From the NCBI GenBank assembly GCA_950097015.1, contig CATNEN010000001.1, forward strand, positions 14,873,001 to 14,937,000: DNA of 64,000 bases, read 5' to 3'. The stretch's first letter is position 1; every line of letters begins with the position of its first letter. The notes below the pieces were generated by a model that made no database searches, was not told the origin of the DNA, and saw nothing but the letters and a program-made list of their open reading frames with translations. Positions 53,224 through 64,000 of the stretch are shown in pieces. The translations under genes and the position numbers were made by a program. The DNA is from Macrostomum hystrix. Lineage: Eukaryota > Platyhelminthes > Macrostomidae.

Positions 53224-56173
53224 CTAACAAAAATAAAAATAACTAATAATTGACAGTTTATAGGCCTACTTTTCATTATTACTCTATAGGTTTTACTCTA
53301 AACTAAGAATAAAGTATTAGAGCAGAAAAATTATTCCTTAGAAACAGCATTACAATATAATATTAGGCCTAACTAATCATATACAATATGATAAAAAATA
53401 TAATTTCTTAATCAGAAAACTGAATTTTTTAGTTGGCATCTGTAGGGCCTATAGCAGCATAACAATCACTTTTTAGGTATGAACTTTCAGATGAAATAAA
53501 ATAAATAAATTAAAACATTTCTGATTTCCTGGATCTGGAGCACTAGGGCCTAACAGTTTGACCTGTAGTTTTTTGTAAACTGTACACATCAGCAACTATA
53601 AATCAAGTCAACACTAGGCCTAGTTTCCATTGATAGTTGAGGAACTAACCTAACTTTAACTTTAAGCTTTGGCTAGATAGATAACAAAGTGTCCAATATG
53701 CTAAGTTTATGACAAAAGTGTAAGAAAACAAAGAAGCAGATGACAGTGTCCAAGAAGCTGTGAATGTGATAGGCCCTAGTGGTGGTACTACTTCATGTTT
53801 ATGAGCCTTCGAGTTGGATATTAATAACAATAGGCAAATAGCAATATGAACTTAACTATAACTGAGAATCATCAAATTAGCTTGATTATCTTATTAGCTT
53901 AACAGTTTTATTACTGGCAATTCTATGAATGGTCATTCACTGCTAATATTAAGCAGCCAGCCAAGCCTTGACAGGCATCTATATATTTGTTGGAATAGAA
54001 TTCTAATCTTGTTCCACTTCCAGTCATTCCTGCGAATTCCAGCCTCCAATTCTTTGGTTAGGCCTATAACTTATAGGGGCATATTAACTTATCAATTACT
54101 GCAGTCCAGTCTAAGGTTTCTAATCGAAAGAATAATTAAATATATTATTAAAAAAGCACCGCACATAGAGCGTCGAAGACGGATAAATGTACAGACCAAT
54201 GCATTACAATTGCAGACACTTAATTTGCAAACGTAAGCAATTCGTACACTTTCGGATGTGCGTCTTTGTTTTTTGTTGACAGGCGGAAAACGTCTTAGGC
54301 GTTAGATTTTGCCCCCGTCCTTAATTCTGCAAAGCATTATTTAATAATAATAAAATTAACTCCCACTGACTAGAAGCTCGTACTTTTTCAATGAACAAAA
54401 CTACACAGGTTTGTTAACAATTATTCTTTTTATAACTTGATTTAAAAATTACGAGCGTGAAATTCCAAGAAATCAAAACTTAAAATCAAGAACAAAAGCA
54501 GAAGTCATGTATGGCGTAATAATGTAATTAAAGAAATTCACGTGAATAAAATGTTAGGAATTTGTCGAGTATATTTTTACGATACTTTTTGCATCATGTG
54601 GTCTTAGGATTAATTCTCAATAAGTACTAAATTAGGAATTAAGTATGCATAAAACTTTGACATTTGTTGACATTAGTCACTATCGACAACGACAATAACA
54701 ACTACTTTTAATGAATGTGAATCAAAATGCAATATTGTGAATACTTCTTAATAACATACTTACGTGTAGATTCGAAAATAAAATTATATTATAGAATTTT
54801 GTTGTATTGTAATTATTTTTGCTACCACTGAGAAGAACAAACTGGTCAACTCCCAGCATTTTGTGGCCAACTATCTAAAGAAACAGACACTGATATATCA
54901 AAGTGACTAGTGCCATTTGGATTCAGCCTTTTCATAGACAATTTCTTATAACCCTACTTACATGTATTCAGCCTTTAATTTTAGTTTCTAACTCTAACCC
55001 ATCATGCCATTTCTTTCTATATATATTATTTAGGGTTAAAACAGTCTAATAGCTGTATTTTATCTAGGTTATTTTATGAATGTTGTTAGGCCCTTTCTTA
55101 AATAAAAAAACTCACTTTATCGCACTTTAAATTGACTTTGTCTTTAGAAACTATTCTAAAATCCCTTTTGTCCGGCTAGTTCATGGACTCTCTATATAAT
55201 TCTCTCACTTCATATGTATATATTCTTTATTTTGTTGGATATGCTAGATTTGCTAGATTCCTTCCAAATAAGGTAACGTTCTCACAAGTGTCTAAGCAGC
55301 AAGACACTTCTTCCCTTCTAATCACTCAAAGACTAGCTGGCTTTCTGGTTTTTCCAGTCTTTCAAGGCTTCAAAAGGATCAAAGTTGCCCAACTTTGTAC
55401 ATAGTGCTATTTTACCCACTGAATATATGCTTTATTTCTTGCTTAACTTTATTGCCTTTGAAATATATTATCTTCTTTATTTCTTACAAATTTTCACCGA
55501 CTTATATGATATCACTTACCTGCTTTTCTCTCTCCCTCTTTGAATAATAAGCTCTTAAACACTGTAAGAGCTTTTTACCTTTCAATTCTCTTCCTTTTAG
55601 GCACCAGGGAATGGGTGAAATTCTTGAAGCTAGTTTGCAGTTGTATTTATAGCAATTATTGGGTAGATGACATGGTGTAGTAAAACAGATAAAAATAGGA
55701 AAATGAGTTTGGCTAGACTTCAACTTTACAAAATTATTGTATATTATTGGGGGCCCGCATTATAAGTTTTATATGGCTAAAATTTTTATTTCTGAAAAAT
55801 CAATCATTTTATACATCTATTTATTCATTTAACATTTACATGATAGTACTGATGTTGACTTGTCCAACTTAGTTGGAATTTTTCTGTCTTATGATGGCTC
55901 TCAGCTTAGGTGAGAATTCTGAATTTTAATGCTGCTATCAGTCTGAAAGCAATGTTATATGTTGCTTTGATGACAATCCCTGAAATTGGTCACTAAAGTT
56001 CTGTTTGCACATAATTCAAATATGTTGAGGAAATAAGTGAAAGAGAGAAAGCTTGACTTATTTGAGAACCAGTTTTACTAAACTGATAGATACACAATAT
56101 AGGGGGAATGTATGGGGTGAATAAAAGATCTTACACATAACTAGTTACTTACTGATGCTAATGTGTATTTCAG
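53224..56173. other. AT-rich region between the divergent CNC bZIP and NSUN6 genes
   Basis: The 5' exons and promoters of both genes should lie here. I could not identify a convincing start exon for either. The frames at 53645-53830, 53925-54236, 55183-55404 and 55502-55723 lack domain features. Confidence 0.45.
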
Positions 56174-59100
56174 CCAACCAGTCACAAAATCAAAATTGAG
56201 ACTAAATTCAATGAGTCAGTATACTGAAATCGACTTTATGCATTTTACCTCTGTAAGATTCAGAGGTGGGCAGTCATTTGATACCATTTTGCCTATTTTA
56301 AGGGAGACTATTGAAAGGGTAAGTTAGTTAGTTTTCTCATTTATAGCCAACTGGGATAATTTTGTTGTCCTTGTTGCAATGTGCATTGTCCTATTGTAGG
56401 AGTACAAAGCTAAAGGTGCTACAAAGTCTCCTAAAATGTTTCTGCATAACCAACTGCCAGAGGACACAATCATCATTGAAAATATCATTGTGCCTGAAGT
56501 GATGGTAAGAAATAGTTTTTGTGTTAATTAAAAGCTGGAAACTATTTATTAAAGTTTTTAGCATTTTACTTATAGTAGCACCGCGTAAATTTTTAGCTAT
56601 CTCAAAGTTATCCTCGTCTGTATGTTGACGCACTATGTGGTGTTTCTGTACTGCGGGGATCAGACATATTTGCATCAGGAGTTGTTGGTATTGAAACTGG
56701 TAAGATTTTGTTGGGTAGCTAGTCTTCATAGAAACAGCAAAATTGAAATTGTTTATCTGAGTAGAATGCTCGCATAGTTTTGAGTTCTCATATGATGACC
56801 CACCAATTTTTTGTGCTCAGCCGCAGCCAAGGGCTCCCCCGTGTCAGTTTTTGCTTGCCTGGACAAATTCACAGCCGGTTTCACGAAAGCTTACACTGGC
56901 AACTGTCGTTACCTTGGCAACGGCCTGCTAGTGATGGACAGAAAACAGCTGCTGGGTGACTTGCATGCTCACAGGTTTGTTCAGATTTAAATAGCATTTG
57001 CAAAATGGCGCATCCTACAGACACAAAATGGCCCATCCTACAGACACAAAATGGCCCATCCTACAGACACAAAATGGCGCATCCTACAGACACAAAATGG
57101 CGCATCCTACAGACACAAAATGGCACATCCTACAGACACAAAATGGCACATCCTACAGACACAAAATGGCACATCCTACAGACACAAAATGGCACATCCT
57201 ACAGACACAAAATGGCACATCCTACAGACACAAAATGGCCCATCCTACAGACACAAAATGGCGCATCCTACAGACACAAAATGGCACATCCTACAGACAC
57301 AAAATGGCGCATCCTACAGACACAAAATGGCACATCCTACAGACACAAAATGGCACATCCTACAGACACAAAATGGCACATCCTACAGACACAAAATGGC
57401 GCTTCCTACAGACACAAAATGGCCCATCCTACAGACACAAGATGGCACATCCTACAGACACAAAATGGCACATCCTACAGACACAAAATGGCGCTTCCTA
57501 CAGACACAAAATGGCCCATCCTACAGACACAAGATGGCACATCCTACAGACACAAAATGGCACATCCTACAGACACAAAATGGCACATCCTACAGACACA
57601 AAATGGCGCTTCCTACAGACACAAAATGGCCCATCCTACAGACACAAAATGGCGCATCCTACAGACACAAAATGGCACATCCTACAGACACAAAATGGCG
57701 CTTCCTACAGACACAAAATGGCCCATCCTACAGACACAAAATGGCCCATCCTACAGACACAAAATGGCACATCCTACAGACACAAAATGGCGCATCCTAC
57801 AGACACAAGATGGCACATCCTACAGACACAAAATGGCGCTTCCTACAGACACAAAATGGCCCATCCTACAGACACAAAATGGCCCATCCTACAGACACAA
57901 AATGGCACATCCTACAGACACAAGATGGCACATCCTACAGACACAAGATGGCACATCCTACAGACACAAAATGGCACATCCTACAGACACAAAATGGCGC
58001 ATCCTACAGACACAAAATGGCCCATCCTACAGACACAAAATGGCACATCCTACAGACACAAAATAGCGCATCCTACAGACACAAAATGGCGCATCCTACA
58101 GACACAAGATGGCGCTTCCTACAGACACAAAATGGCCCATCCTACAGACACAAAATGGCCCATCCTACAGACACAAGATGGCGCTTCCTACAGACACAAA
58201 ATGGCCCATCCTACAGACACAAGATGGCACATCCTACAGACACAAAATGGCCCATCCTACAGACACAAGATGGCACATCCTACAGACACAAAATGGCGCA
58301 TCCTACAAACCAAAACAGCGTATTTTGACAGTTCTCCCTTTCAACTATACACGCAGCGGCGTGGCAGTCCAGATGACGCAGCCGCTAGCCATCTGCCCCA
58401 GTTTCCAGTCGTTGCTGTTTCAGTCGGGCGCGCTGGTTGCTCAGAATCTGCCATCTTTAGTATGCGCTCGAGTCTTAGACGCCGCGCCCGGCCACACTGT
58501 GCTGGACATGTGCTCGGCTCCTGGCGGCAAGTCGCTTCACCTGGCTGACATCATGCGCCAGAAGGTTCGTCACGCCAGTTTTTCAGTCTGAGTCCAGTTG
58601 CTGCTTAGTCTGTTATTTATCCTACATACTCGCTAATTAGCGTGCAAAGATCCCAAAACTTCAGGCTGTAATCCCAGATCCCAAATCCTCAAGGCTGTAA
58701 TCCCAGATCCCACATCCTCAGGGCTTTAATCCCAGATTCCACATATTCAGGTTGTAATCCCAGATCCCACATCTTCAGGCTGTAATCCCAGATCCCACAT
58801 CCTCAGGCTGAAAATCCCAGATCCCACATCCTCAGGCTGTAATCCCAGATCCCACATCCTCAGGCTGTAATCCCAGATCCCACATCCTCAGGCTGTAATC
58901 CCAGATCCCACATCCTCAGGCTGTAATCCCAGATCCCACATCCTCAGGCTGAAAATCCCAGATCCCACATCCTCAGGCTGAAAATCCCAGATCCCACATC
59001 CTCAGGCTGTAATCCCAGATCCCACATCCTCAGGCTGTAATCCCAGATCCCACATCCTCAGGCTGTAATCCCAGATCCCACATCCTCAGGCTGTAATCCC

Positions 59101-60769
59101 AGATCCCACATCCTCAGGCTGTAATCCCAGATCCCACATCCTCAGGCTGTAATCCCAGATCCCACATCCTCAGGCTGTAATCCCAGATCCCACATCCTCA
59201 GGCTGTAATCCCAGATCCCACATCCTCAGGCTGTAATCCCAGATCCCACATCCTCAGGCTGTAATCCCAGATCCCACATCCTCAGGCTGTAATCCCAGAT
59301 CCCACATCCTCAGGCTGTAATCCCTAGTAACGGTACACCAATAAAACTGCAACACAAACTGTTTCAGGGCACACTAATTGCCGTGGACAAGTCAGCGAAG
59401 CGACTTCAATCAGTCCGAGATGTTGCTGCTAAGCTCGGCATTGTCACTGCTGATTCTGACAGTTTTTTGCGAATTTTCTGCTTCGACAGTTGTCGTCTGT
59501 GCGATCTAAATGGATCTGGTAAATTAATTTCATAATCAGACTAGCTACTGCTGCATGTGTACAGTAAGTAGTATAGTCAGCGAGTATTAAGTGCAATACG
59601 CATTTCAGACCCAGTGGGGTCGGACAGTCGGCCGCCATTTGGCCCGGCCAAGTTTGATCGGCTTCTCCTTGACGCCCCGTGCAGTGCCCTGGGCCAGAGG
59701 CCAAGGCTGCAGCCGAAACTGACCGCTACAGAAACTCACGCTGGCCCTAGCCAGCATTGCAGCAAGTCCGCCAAGCATTTAGACTCTTATGCGCCACTGC
59801 AGAGACGTCTGCTTCAACAGGTTAGTCGATTGTTTAAAATTTTAACTTCAACAGTTAGAGGGTCCCAGACGGTTAGAGGTTCTCGCGCCGGTGTCCCTGA
59901 GCTCGAGTTTATTCAGCCGTTTCCTTCCGTCGATTCCTGAGCTCCCCAGCCGTTTCCCTCAGTCGATTTCTGAGCTCCTCCGTCGTTTCCTTCCGTCGAT
60001 TCCTGCTCTCCTCAGCCGTTTTCTTCCGTCGACTCCTGCTCTCCTCAGCCGTTTTCTTCCGTCGATTCCTGCTCTCCTCAGCCGTTTTCTTCCGTCGACT
60101 CCTAAACTCCTCAGTCCATTCCCTCCGTCGATTCCTGAGCTCCTTAGTCGTTTCCTTCCATCGATTCCTGAACTCCTCAGCGTTTTCTTTCCGTCGATTC
60201 CTGAGCTCCTCAGTCGTTTGCTTCCTTCGATTCCTGAGCTCCTCAGTCGTTTCCTTCCGTCGATTCCTGAGCTCCTCAGTCGTTTCCTTCCATCGATTCC
60301 TGAACTCCTCAGCGTTTTCTTTCCGTCGATTCCTGAGCTCCTCAGTCGTTTGCTTCCTTCGATTCCTGAGCTCCTCAGTCGTTTCCTTCCGTCGATTCCT
60401 GAGCTCCTCAGTCGTTTCCTTCCGTCGATTTCTGAGCTCCTCAGCTGTTTCCTCACGCAGGCCATTCAGCTGGTCAAGCCGGGTGGATTTCTAGTCTACA
60501 GCACGTGCACAACCCGAGCCCAAGAGAACGAAGATCAGGTGCTATGGGCGCTGAAGACCCACTGGCCAAGGCTGAGACTGGCTGAGCAGAAACCCAATCT
60601 GAGGCCATTTCCAATCGAGCAGCCTGACGGCTCTGTTGCTATGGTGCAGAAATTCGATTCGGAAATCAACTACCAAGCTACTATGAGTAGTACTGGCGAT
60701 GATGATTTTGACAGTGCCTGCAACTATGACACAATAGGGTTCTTCGTAGCCAAGTTTGCTGTTCAATAG
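56174..60769 (+). CDS. NSUN6: NSUN6, tRNA (cytosine-5) methyltransferase
   Basis: NSUN6 methylates C72 of tRNA-Cys/Thr using S-adenosylmethionine. Eight exons found: 56174-56318, 56400-56504, 56597-56699, 56821-56974, 58357-58564, 59368-59518, 59609-59820, 60461-60769; all phases agree, at least 461 residues (human 469). The N-terminal part reads FTSVRFR and LPILRETIEREYK, followed by a PUA-type segment (LCGVSVLRGSDIFASGVVG, RYLGNGLLVM). The Rossmann methyltransferase follows: LDMCSAPGGKSLHLADIM (SAM binding), LLLDAPCSALGQRP (release cysteine) and FLVYSTCTTRAQENE (catalytic cysteine), ending TIGFFVAKFAVQ. Both cysteines are intact. An acceptor precedes the first exon, so a short 5' exon with the start is probably missing, although an in-frame ATG lies at about 56211. 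AATAAA at 60830-60835. Three introns are minisatellites. Confidence 0.92.
57003..58313 (+). repeat. 23-bp minisatellite in the NSUN6 intron before the methyltransferase core
   Basis: The unit AAAATGGCGCATCCTACAGA plus CAC repeats about 57 times with GCGCATC/GCACATC/GCCCATC/GCGCTTC variants. No unit contains a stop in any forward frame, so all three frames stay open for 1.0-1.3 kb (up to 516 codons). The 1382-bp intron runs 56975-58356. Confidence 0.95.
58655..59325 (+). repeat. 28-bp minisatellite in the next NSUN6 intron
   Basis: The unit contains AATCCCAGATCCCACATCCT followed by CAGGCTGT, about 24 copies, with an occasional GAAAATCCC variant. It fills most of intron 58565-59367. Each unit has an acceptor-like ACATCCTCAG|G. 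Confidence 0.94.
59890..60450 (+). repeat. 33-bp minisatellite in the last NSUN6 intron
   Basis: The unit contains CGATTCCTGAGCTCCTCAGT followed by CGTTTCCTTCCGT, about 17 copies. A 132-bp block (about 60150-60270) recurs at about 60285-60400. The frame of the last exon is open through the whole array (11-residue period), but the upstream exon is not continuous with it. Confidence 0.93.
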
Positions 60770-61237
60770 CTGTTTACGATTTATAATTCTACTGCTGAGG
60801 ACAGTTATTTGTGACTTATCTTTATAAATAATAAATATACTGATTTTAAAGTACTGTTCCTTAGTTTCTTTATTGAAATTTTTGTATTTTTTTTAGATAG
60901 TATTGAAGGTCATTAAAATCCAGAATCTGAGTTTAAATTGCACCGACTTAAAAAGAAAATAGCCTATAATTTGACAATACTGGACCCGTATACCGAGAGA
61001 GGAGACAATTCTGCCCATTTCGCACTCATGTGTGTACATCTGACCTGTATTTCTCATTGTCAGGCAGAGTACAGTCTCGCTGCGTCCTAAATTAGACAAA
61101 CGCGTTAATTTGATGCCAGGAATTTTAGCTGAGATAGCATATGGTCTTCAAAGGCATGTCTATGGTACAAACTGCCAGAGTTTGAACGCTCATAGGCTGA
61201 GATAGCTTGACAAAAGCTGCACTTAATGTTTCCATAA
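60770..61237. other. NSUN6 3' end and spacer with a dispersed repeat copy
   Basis: It contains the NSUN6 polyadenylation signal (60830) and, at about 60985-61085, the repeat word pair GACAATTCTGCCCATT and TCTCATTGTCAGGCAGAGTA. Confidence 0.6.
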
Positions 61238-61450
61238 CTCTGCATTGCTTCAGTTCACCCAGCTGTTAAATGGGTACCAGCATCAGCTGGGATAATTGAA
61301 GGTGGGTGTGGCGTCCCCCCAGTCCATGGACTGAACAGCTGTACGCAGCCTTCAGATGCGCCGCGCAATAGCTGCGGCTGTGCTGTCGGCTGCACATCTG
61401 GCCCGATTGGGGCAGGTGTAATCAATTATTATTATTATTATTATTATTAT
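61238..61450 (+). mobile_element. SINE body with ATT tail just upstream of SLX4
   Basis: GCATTGCTTCAGTTCACCCA, then GCTGTTAAATGGGTACCAGC and ATCAGCTGGG, is a widespread invertebrate SINE core. The copy ends in an ATT microsatellite (about 61425-61450). It has no tRNA head. It matches the body of the SINE at 40855-41110 and the decayed copy at 26600-26720. Confidence 0.75.
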
Positions 61451-61510
61451 ATAACAGGATATAGAATTCGTGAGCCGGTAAAACACATTCGCCCACAATC
61501 TTCAGCTCGC

Positions 61511-63715
61511 ATGGAACCGCGCGCTATGTCACCAACGGAATTGAACAGCAAACCCGGACAACTCACAGCTGAGGGTCGTTGTCCGACCTGCAATCGGCTG
61601 CTGGCCACCTGGACTGAGGCTAGACGCAATCAGCACCTTGCTCGGTGCATTGACAAGGTCGCTGCGGCCAACGATCCAACGGCGCAGCGGCGTAGATCAA
61701 AGCGCTTGACTGGAGCGGCTAAAGAGCCGCGTCCTGAGCCGTCGTTGAAGTCCATCCTACGCCGGGCCGCTGACGAAGATCTGCAGACTGCCCTGGCTCT
61801 GTCTCGCAGCGCCGAGGCGGCTCGGAAGGCGGCCGCTCGCGAAGCCGAAGAAGCTCGCCGCGCTGTGGCCTCGGTGCCGTCGGTGTATCGCATCACACCC
61901 GAGGCGCGTCGCGAACGGCTTCTAGCCGCCGTGGCTCAAATTCTTCGTCCCTTGACTACCTCGGAGTCCAATGAAAAATTTGTCGGAGTAGTACGCAGCG
62001 ATCTCTGGCGTCTCACCTCTCTCCAGATGCAGCCGCTTAGGCGTTACCTTGTGCCCGATCTCCTGGTCCTTCTACCCGGTGTGGTGTCTTTAGCGAACAA
62101 ACTGAACGAATGCGACAACAAAGAAGAGAAAGCTGAAGCTAAAGACGCTGCTACTTCTGAAGTCGAACCGAACCTGAAGCCTGTCGAACCAGTTGCTGAT
62201 GTCGTTGAAATTGTCGAGGAATCGCCTGCTGATGATGAGTGCATAGTCTCCGTTGCCAATCAACCGCCTCCGGCAACGTCTATGGCAACAGCAGTTAGGG
62301 ATAGTTTAGCTTCTGATTATCTTTCGATGGTTGATAGTTCTGTGTGCGCTGATCTGCACTTCCTGACTGAGTCCGATGGCTTAATCACTCCGGCTCACAG
62401 ATTTGTCTTCGCCGCTCGCTGCTCTGCAACAAATTGTTTGCAAAGGTTCAACAAGGCGTTGGACAGTGAGGGGCGAGTTCTTCTGTCTAATGTGAGTAGG
62501 GCCGAATTGCTTTTGGCATTGCAATGCATTTACGGCGGTGTGGAAGAGCCTCAGTCGTGTGTTGCTAAGCAATTGTTGTCGTCTTGGCGTTTCGGCAGTT
62601 CTTCAGTAGAGAAAACTGAAACATCGACGAAAAAGCGAAGATCAGGCTCAGTCACTGACTGCGTGGAAACTTCCTACTCGCAATCTTCTCAAAAACGACC
62701 GCGACTTGACGTAGATCATCCTGATGATGTTTGTCAGAATTCCAACGAAGATTCTACGAAAGATGAAGATTCGTTTGGCTTGCTACCGGAGGTTATCGTG
62801 ATTGAAGACGATTGCACTCCAAACCAGCAGCAAATTGAACCTACAACTGAATCCATTCCTAAAGTAGTCGATAACGAGCCTCACAACGAACAAAAATCTG
62901 ACGCCAACAATAGCAGCTGCTGTGATCTGTTTGCTAATGTCGACGATTGCGACGAGTTTGACGTGGATGCTGTCGACGATGCGCCTGTTAACGAAGCCAA
63001 ATCAGACGATCAACAAGATGAGGCTGAAAACTATCCAGACAACGACCATCTTTCGGGCATTTCTGTGCCAGCTTGCGATCACCTGTACGAGGCGTCATTC
63101 TTTGATCAGCCATCGCCGATGCCTGAACCTCCGGCCTCTGAAACCTTGACCCCAGTTCCTGCTCCACAGACGCCCATCCCGCTGACCTCGGCATCCGTGC
63201 TGCTGAACGCTTCACGAACACCGACTTCATCAACAAATGATGCTCCAAAAGTTGCCGAGCCAAAATCGATTCCACCCCTTCTAACACCACTACCTCCTAG
63301 TCCTACGCTCGCGTCGAATAAGCAGACAGCGAAGCCGTCCCCACCGTCTCTGCGCTATCGTCGAGTATCTTCGCAACCGTTGCCAATGACGCCGAATCTA
63401 TTGCAGCCATCGTCTGGGCATGCATCGACTCAGCAAGTCTCAGAACAGAATCAGGAGAGGCAACAGGGTCAGCAGAAATTTCGTTTCAAAACCATTCGCG
63501 GAGGCGCCGGCGGTGGAGCTGGTCGAGGCAATCGAGGTCGTCAACGCTCGCCCTCGCCATTCACGCCTATGAGGGACTACGATGCGTCGACTACGCCCGA
63601 GCTGGCCGAATCCTTGCGCAAATACGGCGTTCGTCCATTGCCCAGACGGAAGGCTGTCCTGCTGTTGAAGGACATCTACAAACAGCTGCACCAGTACGAG
63701 AGTGGTCCTGAGTGA
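61511..63715 (+). CDS. SLX4: SLX4 structure-specific endonuclease scaffold homologue
   Basis: SLX4 organises the SLX1, MUS81-EME1 and XPF-ERCC1 nucleases in Holliday-junction and crosslink processing. The single exon encodes 734 residues. Near the N-terminus, CPTCNRLL with HLARC (about 24-47) forms one UBZ4-like Cys2-His-Cys finger. Basic, alanine-rich helices follow. A BTB domain (CADLHFLTESDGLI, AHRFVFAARC; about 278-350) lies mid-protein, then a long acidic, proline-rich linker. A SAP domain near the C-terminus (ELAESLRKYGVRPLPRRKAV, continuing LLLKDIYKQLHQYE; about 690-730) is the most diagnostic part and the MUS81-binding element in vertebrates. The protein stops four residues later, so the SLX1-binding C-terminal domain is not encoded here. 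The ATG follows a likely 5' UTR acceptor (CCCACAATCTTCAG). Confidence 0.87.
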   Translation: MEPRAMSPTELNSKPGQLTAEGRCPTCNRLLATWTEARRNQHLARCIDKVAAANDPTAQRRRSKRLTGAAKEPRPEPSLKSILRRAADEDLQTALALSRSAEAARKAAAREAEEARRAVASVPSVYRITPEARRERLLAAVAQILRPLTTSESNEKFVGVVRSDLWRLTSLQMQPLRRYLVPDLLVLLPGVVSLANKLNECDNKEEKAEAKDAATSEVEPNLKPVEPVADVVEIVEESPADDECIVSVANQPPPATSMATAVRDSLASDYLSMVDSSVCADLHFLTESDGLITPAHRFVFAARCSATNCLQRFNKALDSEGRVLLSNVSRAELLLALQCIYGGVEEPQSCVAKQLLSSWRFGSSSVEKTETSTKKRRSGSVTDCVETSYSQSSQKRPRLDVDHPDDVCQNSNEDSTKDEDSFGLLPEVIVIEDDCTPNQQQIEPTTESIPKVVDNEPHNEQKSDANNSSCCDLFANVDDCDEFDVDAVDDAPVNEAKSDDQQDEAENYPDNDHLSGISVPACDHLYEASFFDQPSPMPEPPASETLTPVPAPQTPIPLTSASVLLNASRTPTSSTNDAPKVAEPKSIPPLLTPLPPSPTLASNKQTAKPSPPSLRYRRVSSQPLPMTPNLLQPSSGHASTQQVSEQNQERQQGQQKFRFKTIRGGAGGGAGRGNRGRQRSPSPFTPMRDYDASTTPELAESLRKYGVRPLPRRKAVLLLKDIYKQLHQYESGPE

Positions 63716-64000
63716 CCTAGTTTGACATTGAATTATGTAACTGTAGAATTGGCTCTGCTTTTTACCAGTTTTTTCTTGTAAATAATCCAGCGATGTTGCT
63801 TTTCTGCTTGACTAGTTGTTATGTAATAAGAACTTTTAATGCTTTTAGTTTTATGTACTGTATGTTGTTTGGCTTGATTTATTTGCCGTGAAATCTAATA
63901 TGCCAAATTATATAATAAGATAATTGAAAACCTTACAGCTGCAGTTTTTGCGTTCGGCAGCAAGTTATCCGAAAAAAAATTCTAACATTTCCTATATGCA
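63716..64000 (+). other. SLX4 3' flank to window end
   Basis: Stop codons occur in all frames and no further SLX4 exon is seen. No canonical AATAAA is present; AATAAT at about 63780 is the nearest. Confidence 0.5.

Noticed and set aside
56998-58591. Long ORFs (353-516 codons) across the NSUN6 intron array
   Set aside because: They are stop-free readings of a 23-bp minisatellite between two well-defined NSUN6 exons; the peptide is a pure repeat with no domain.

Overview
The window is nuclear DNA of an animal. It carries spliced genes with GT-AG introns (one GC-AG), recognisably metazoan proteins (a PTPN14/PTPN21-type FERM phosphatase, a CNC bZIP factor, NSUN6, SLX4, PPP1R11, LSM2, RPB8), SINEs, hAT-type MITEs, Helitrons and LTR-element remains. 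SINE cores built around CCCAGCTGTTAAATGGG and frequent AGGCCTA words recall spiralian invertebrates. A free-living flatworm or another lophotrochozoan is my best guess, at low confidence. No bacterial operon, CRISPR or phage feature is present.

Layout. 1-13.4 kb is AT-rich and repeat-dominated: a hAT-like MITE (1350-1628), a 2-kb foldback element with a 9-bp target duplication (3280-5331), two coding exons of an unrecognised minus-strand gene (6646-5710) around a hexanucleotide-repeat intron, LTR-element remains (about 8.3-8.75 kb), a compact LTR element (9921-11744) and a 51-copy 32-bp minisatellite (11804-13443). A MAP3K-like kinase lies on the minus strand at 15170-14071. From 15.4 to 20.4 kb only hairpins and short repeats stand out. 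Two tandem, rearranged Helitrons fill 20432-25312. A MITE follows at 26045-26530.

The gene-dense part starts at 26.8 kb: LSM2 (+), PPP1R11 (+), RPB8/POLR2H (+), the PTPN14/21-like gene (+, seven coding exons, 1196 residues by my assembly), a CNC bZIP gene (-), NSUN6 (+, eight exons found) and SLX4 (+). These are housekeeping or signalling genes: Pol I/II/III transcription, U6/decapping LSm rings, PP1 control, Hippo-type signalling, stress-response transcription, tRNA m5C, and structure-specific nuclease scaffolding. They do not form one pathway, and nothing suggests co-regulation.

The most striking property is the density of tandem repeats. About a quarter of the window is minisatellite. Most long introns between 27 and 61 kb carry a private array with unit lengths of 20, 21, 23, 24, 28, 32, 33 or 34 bp, and several arrays repeat splice-site-like words, including abutted TTCAG|GTA. 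Four sequence-unrelated arrays share a 32-bp period. Many long ORFs in the window are only stop-free readings of these arrays.

Exon coordinates were derived by hand from splice consensus, reading phase and remembered family features. No search or alignment was run.
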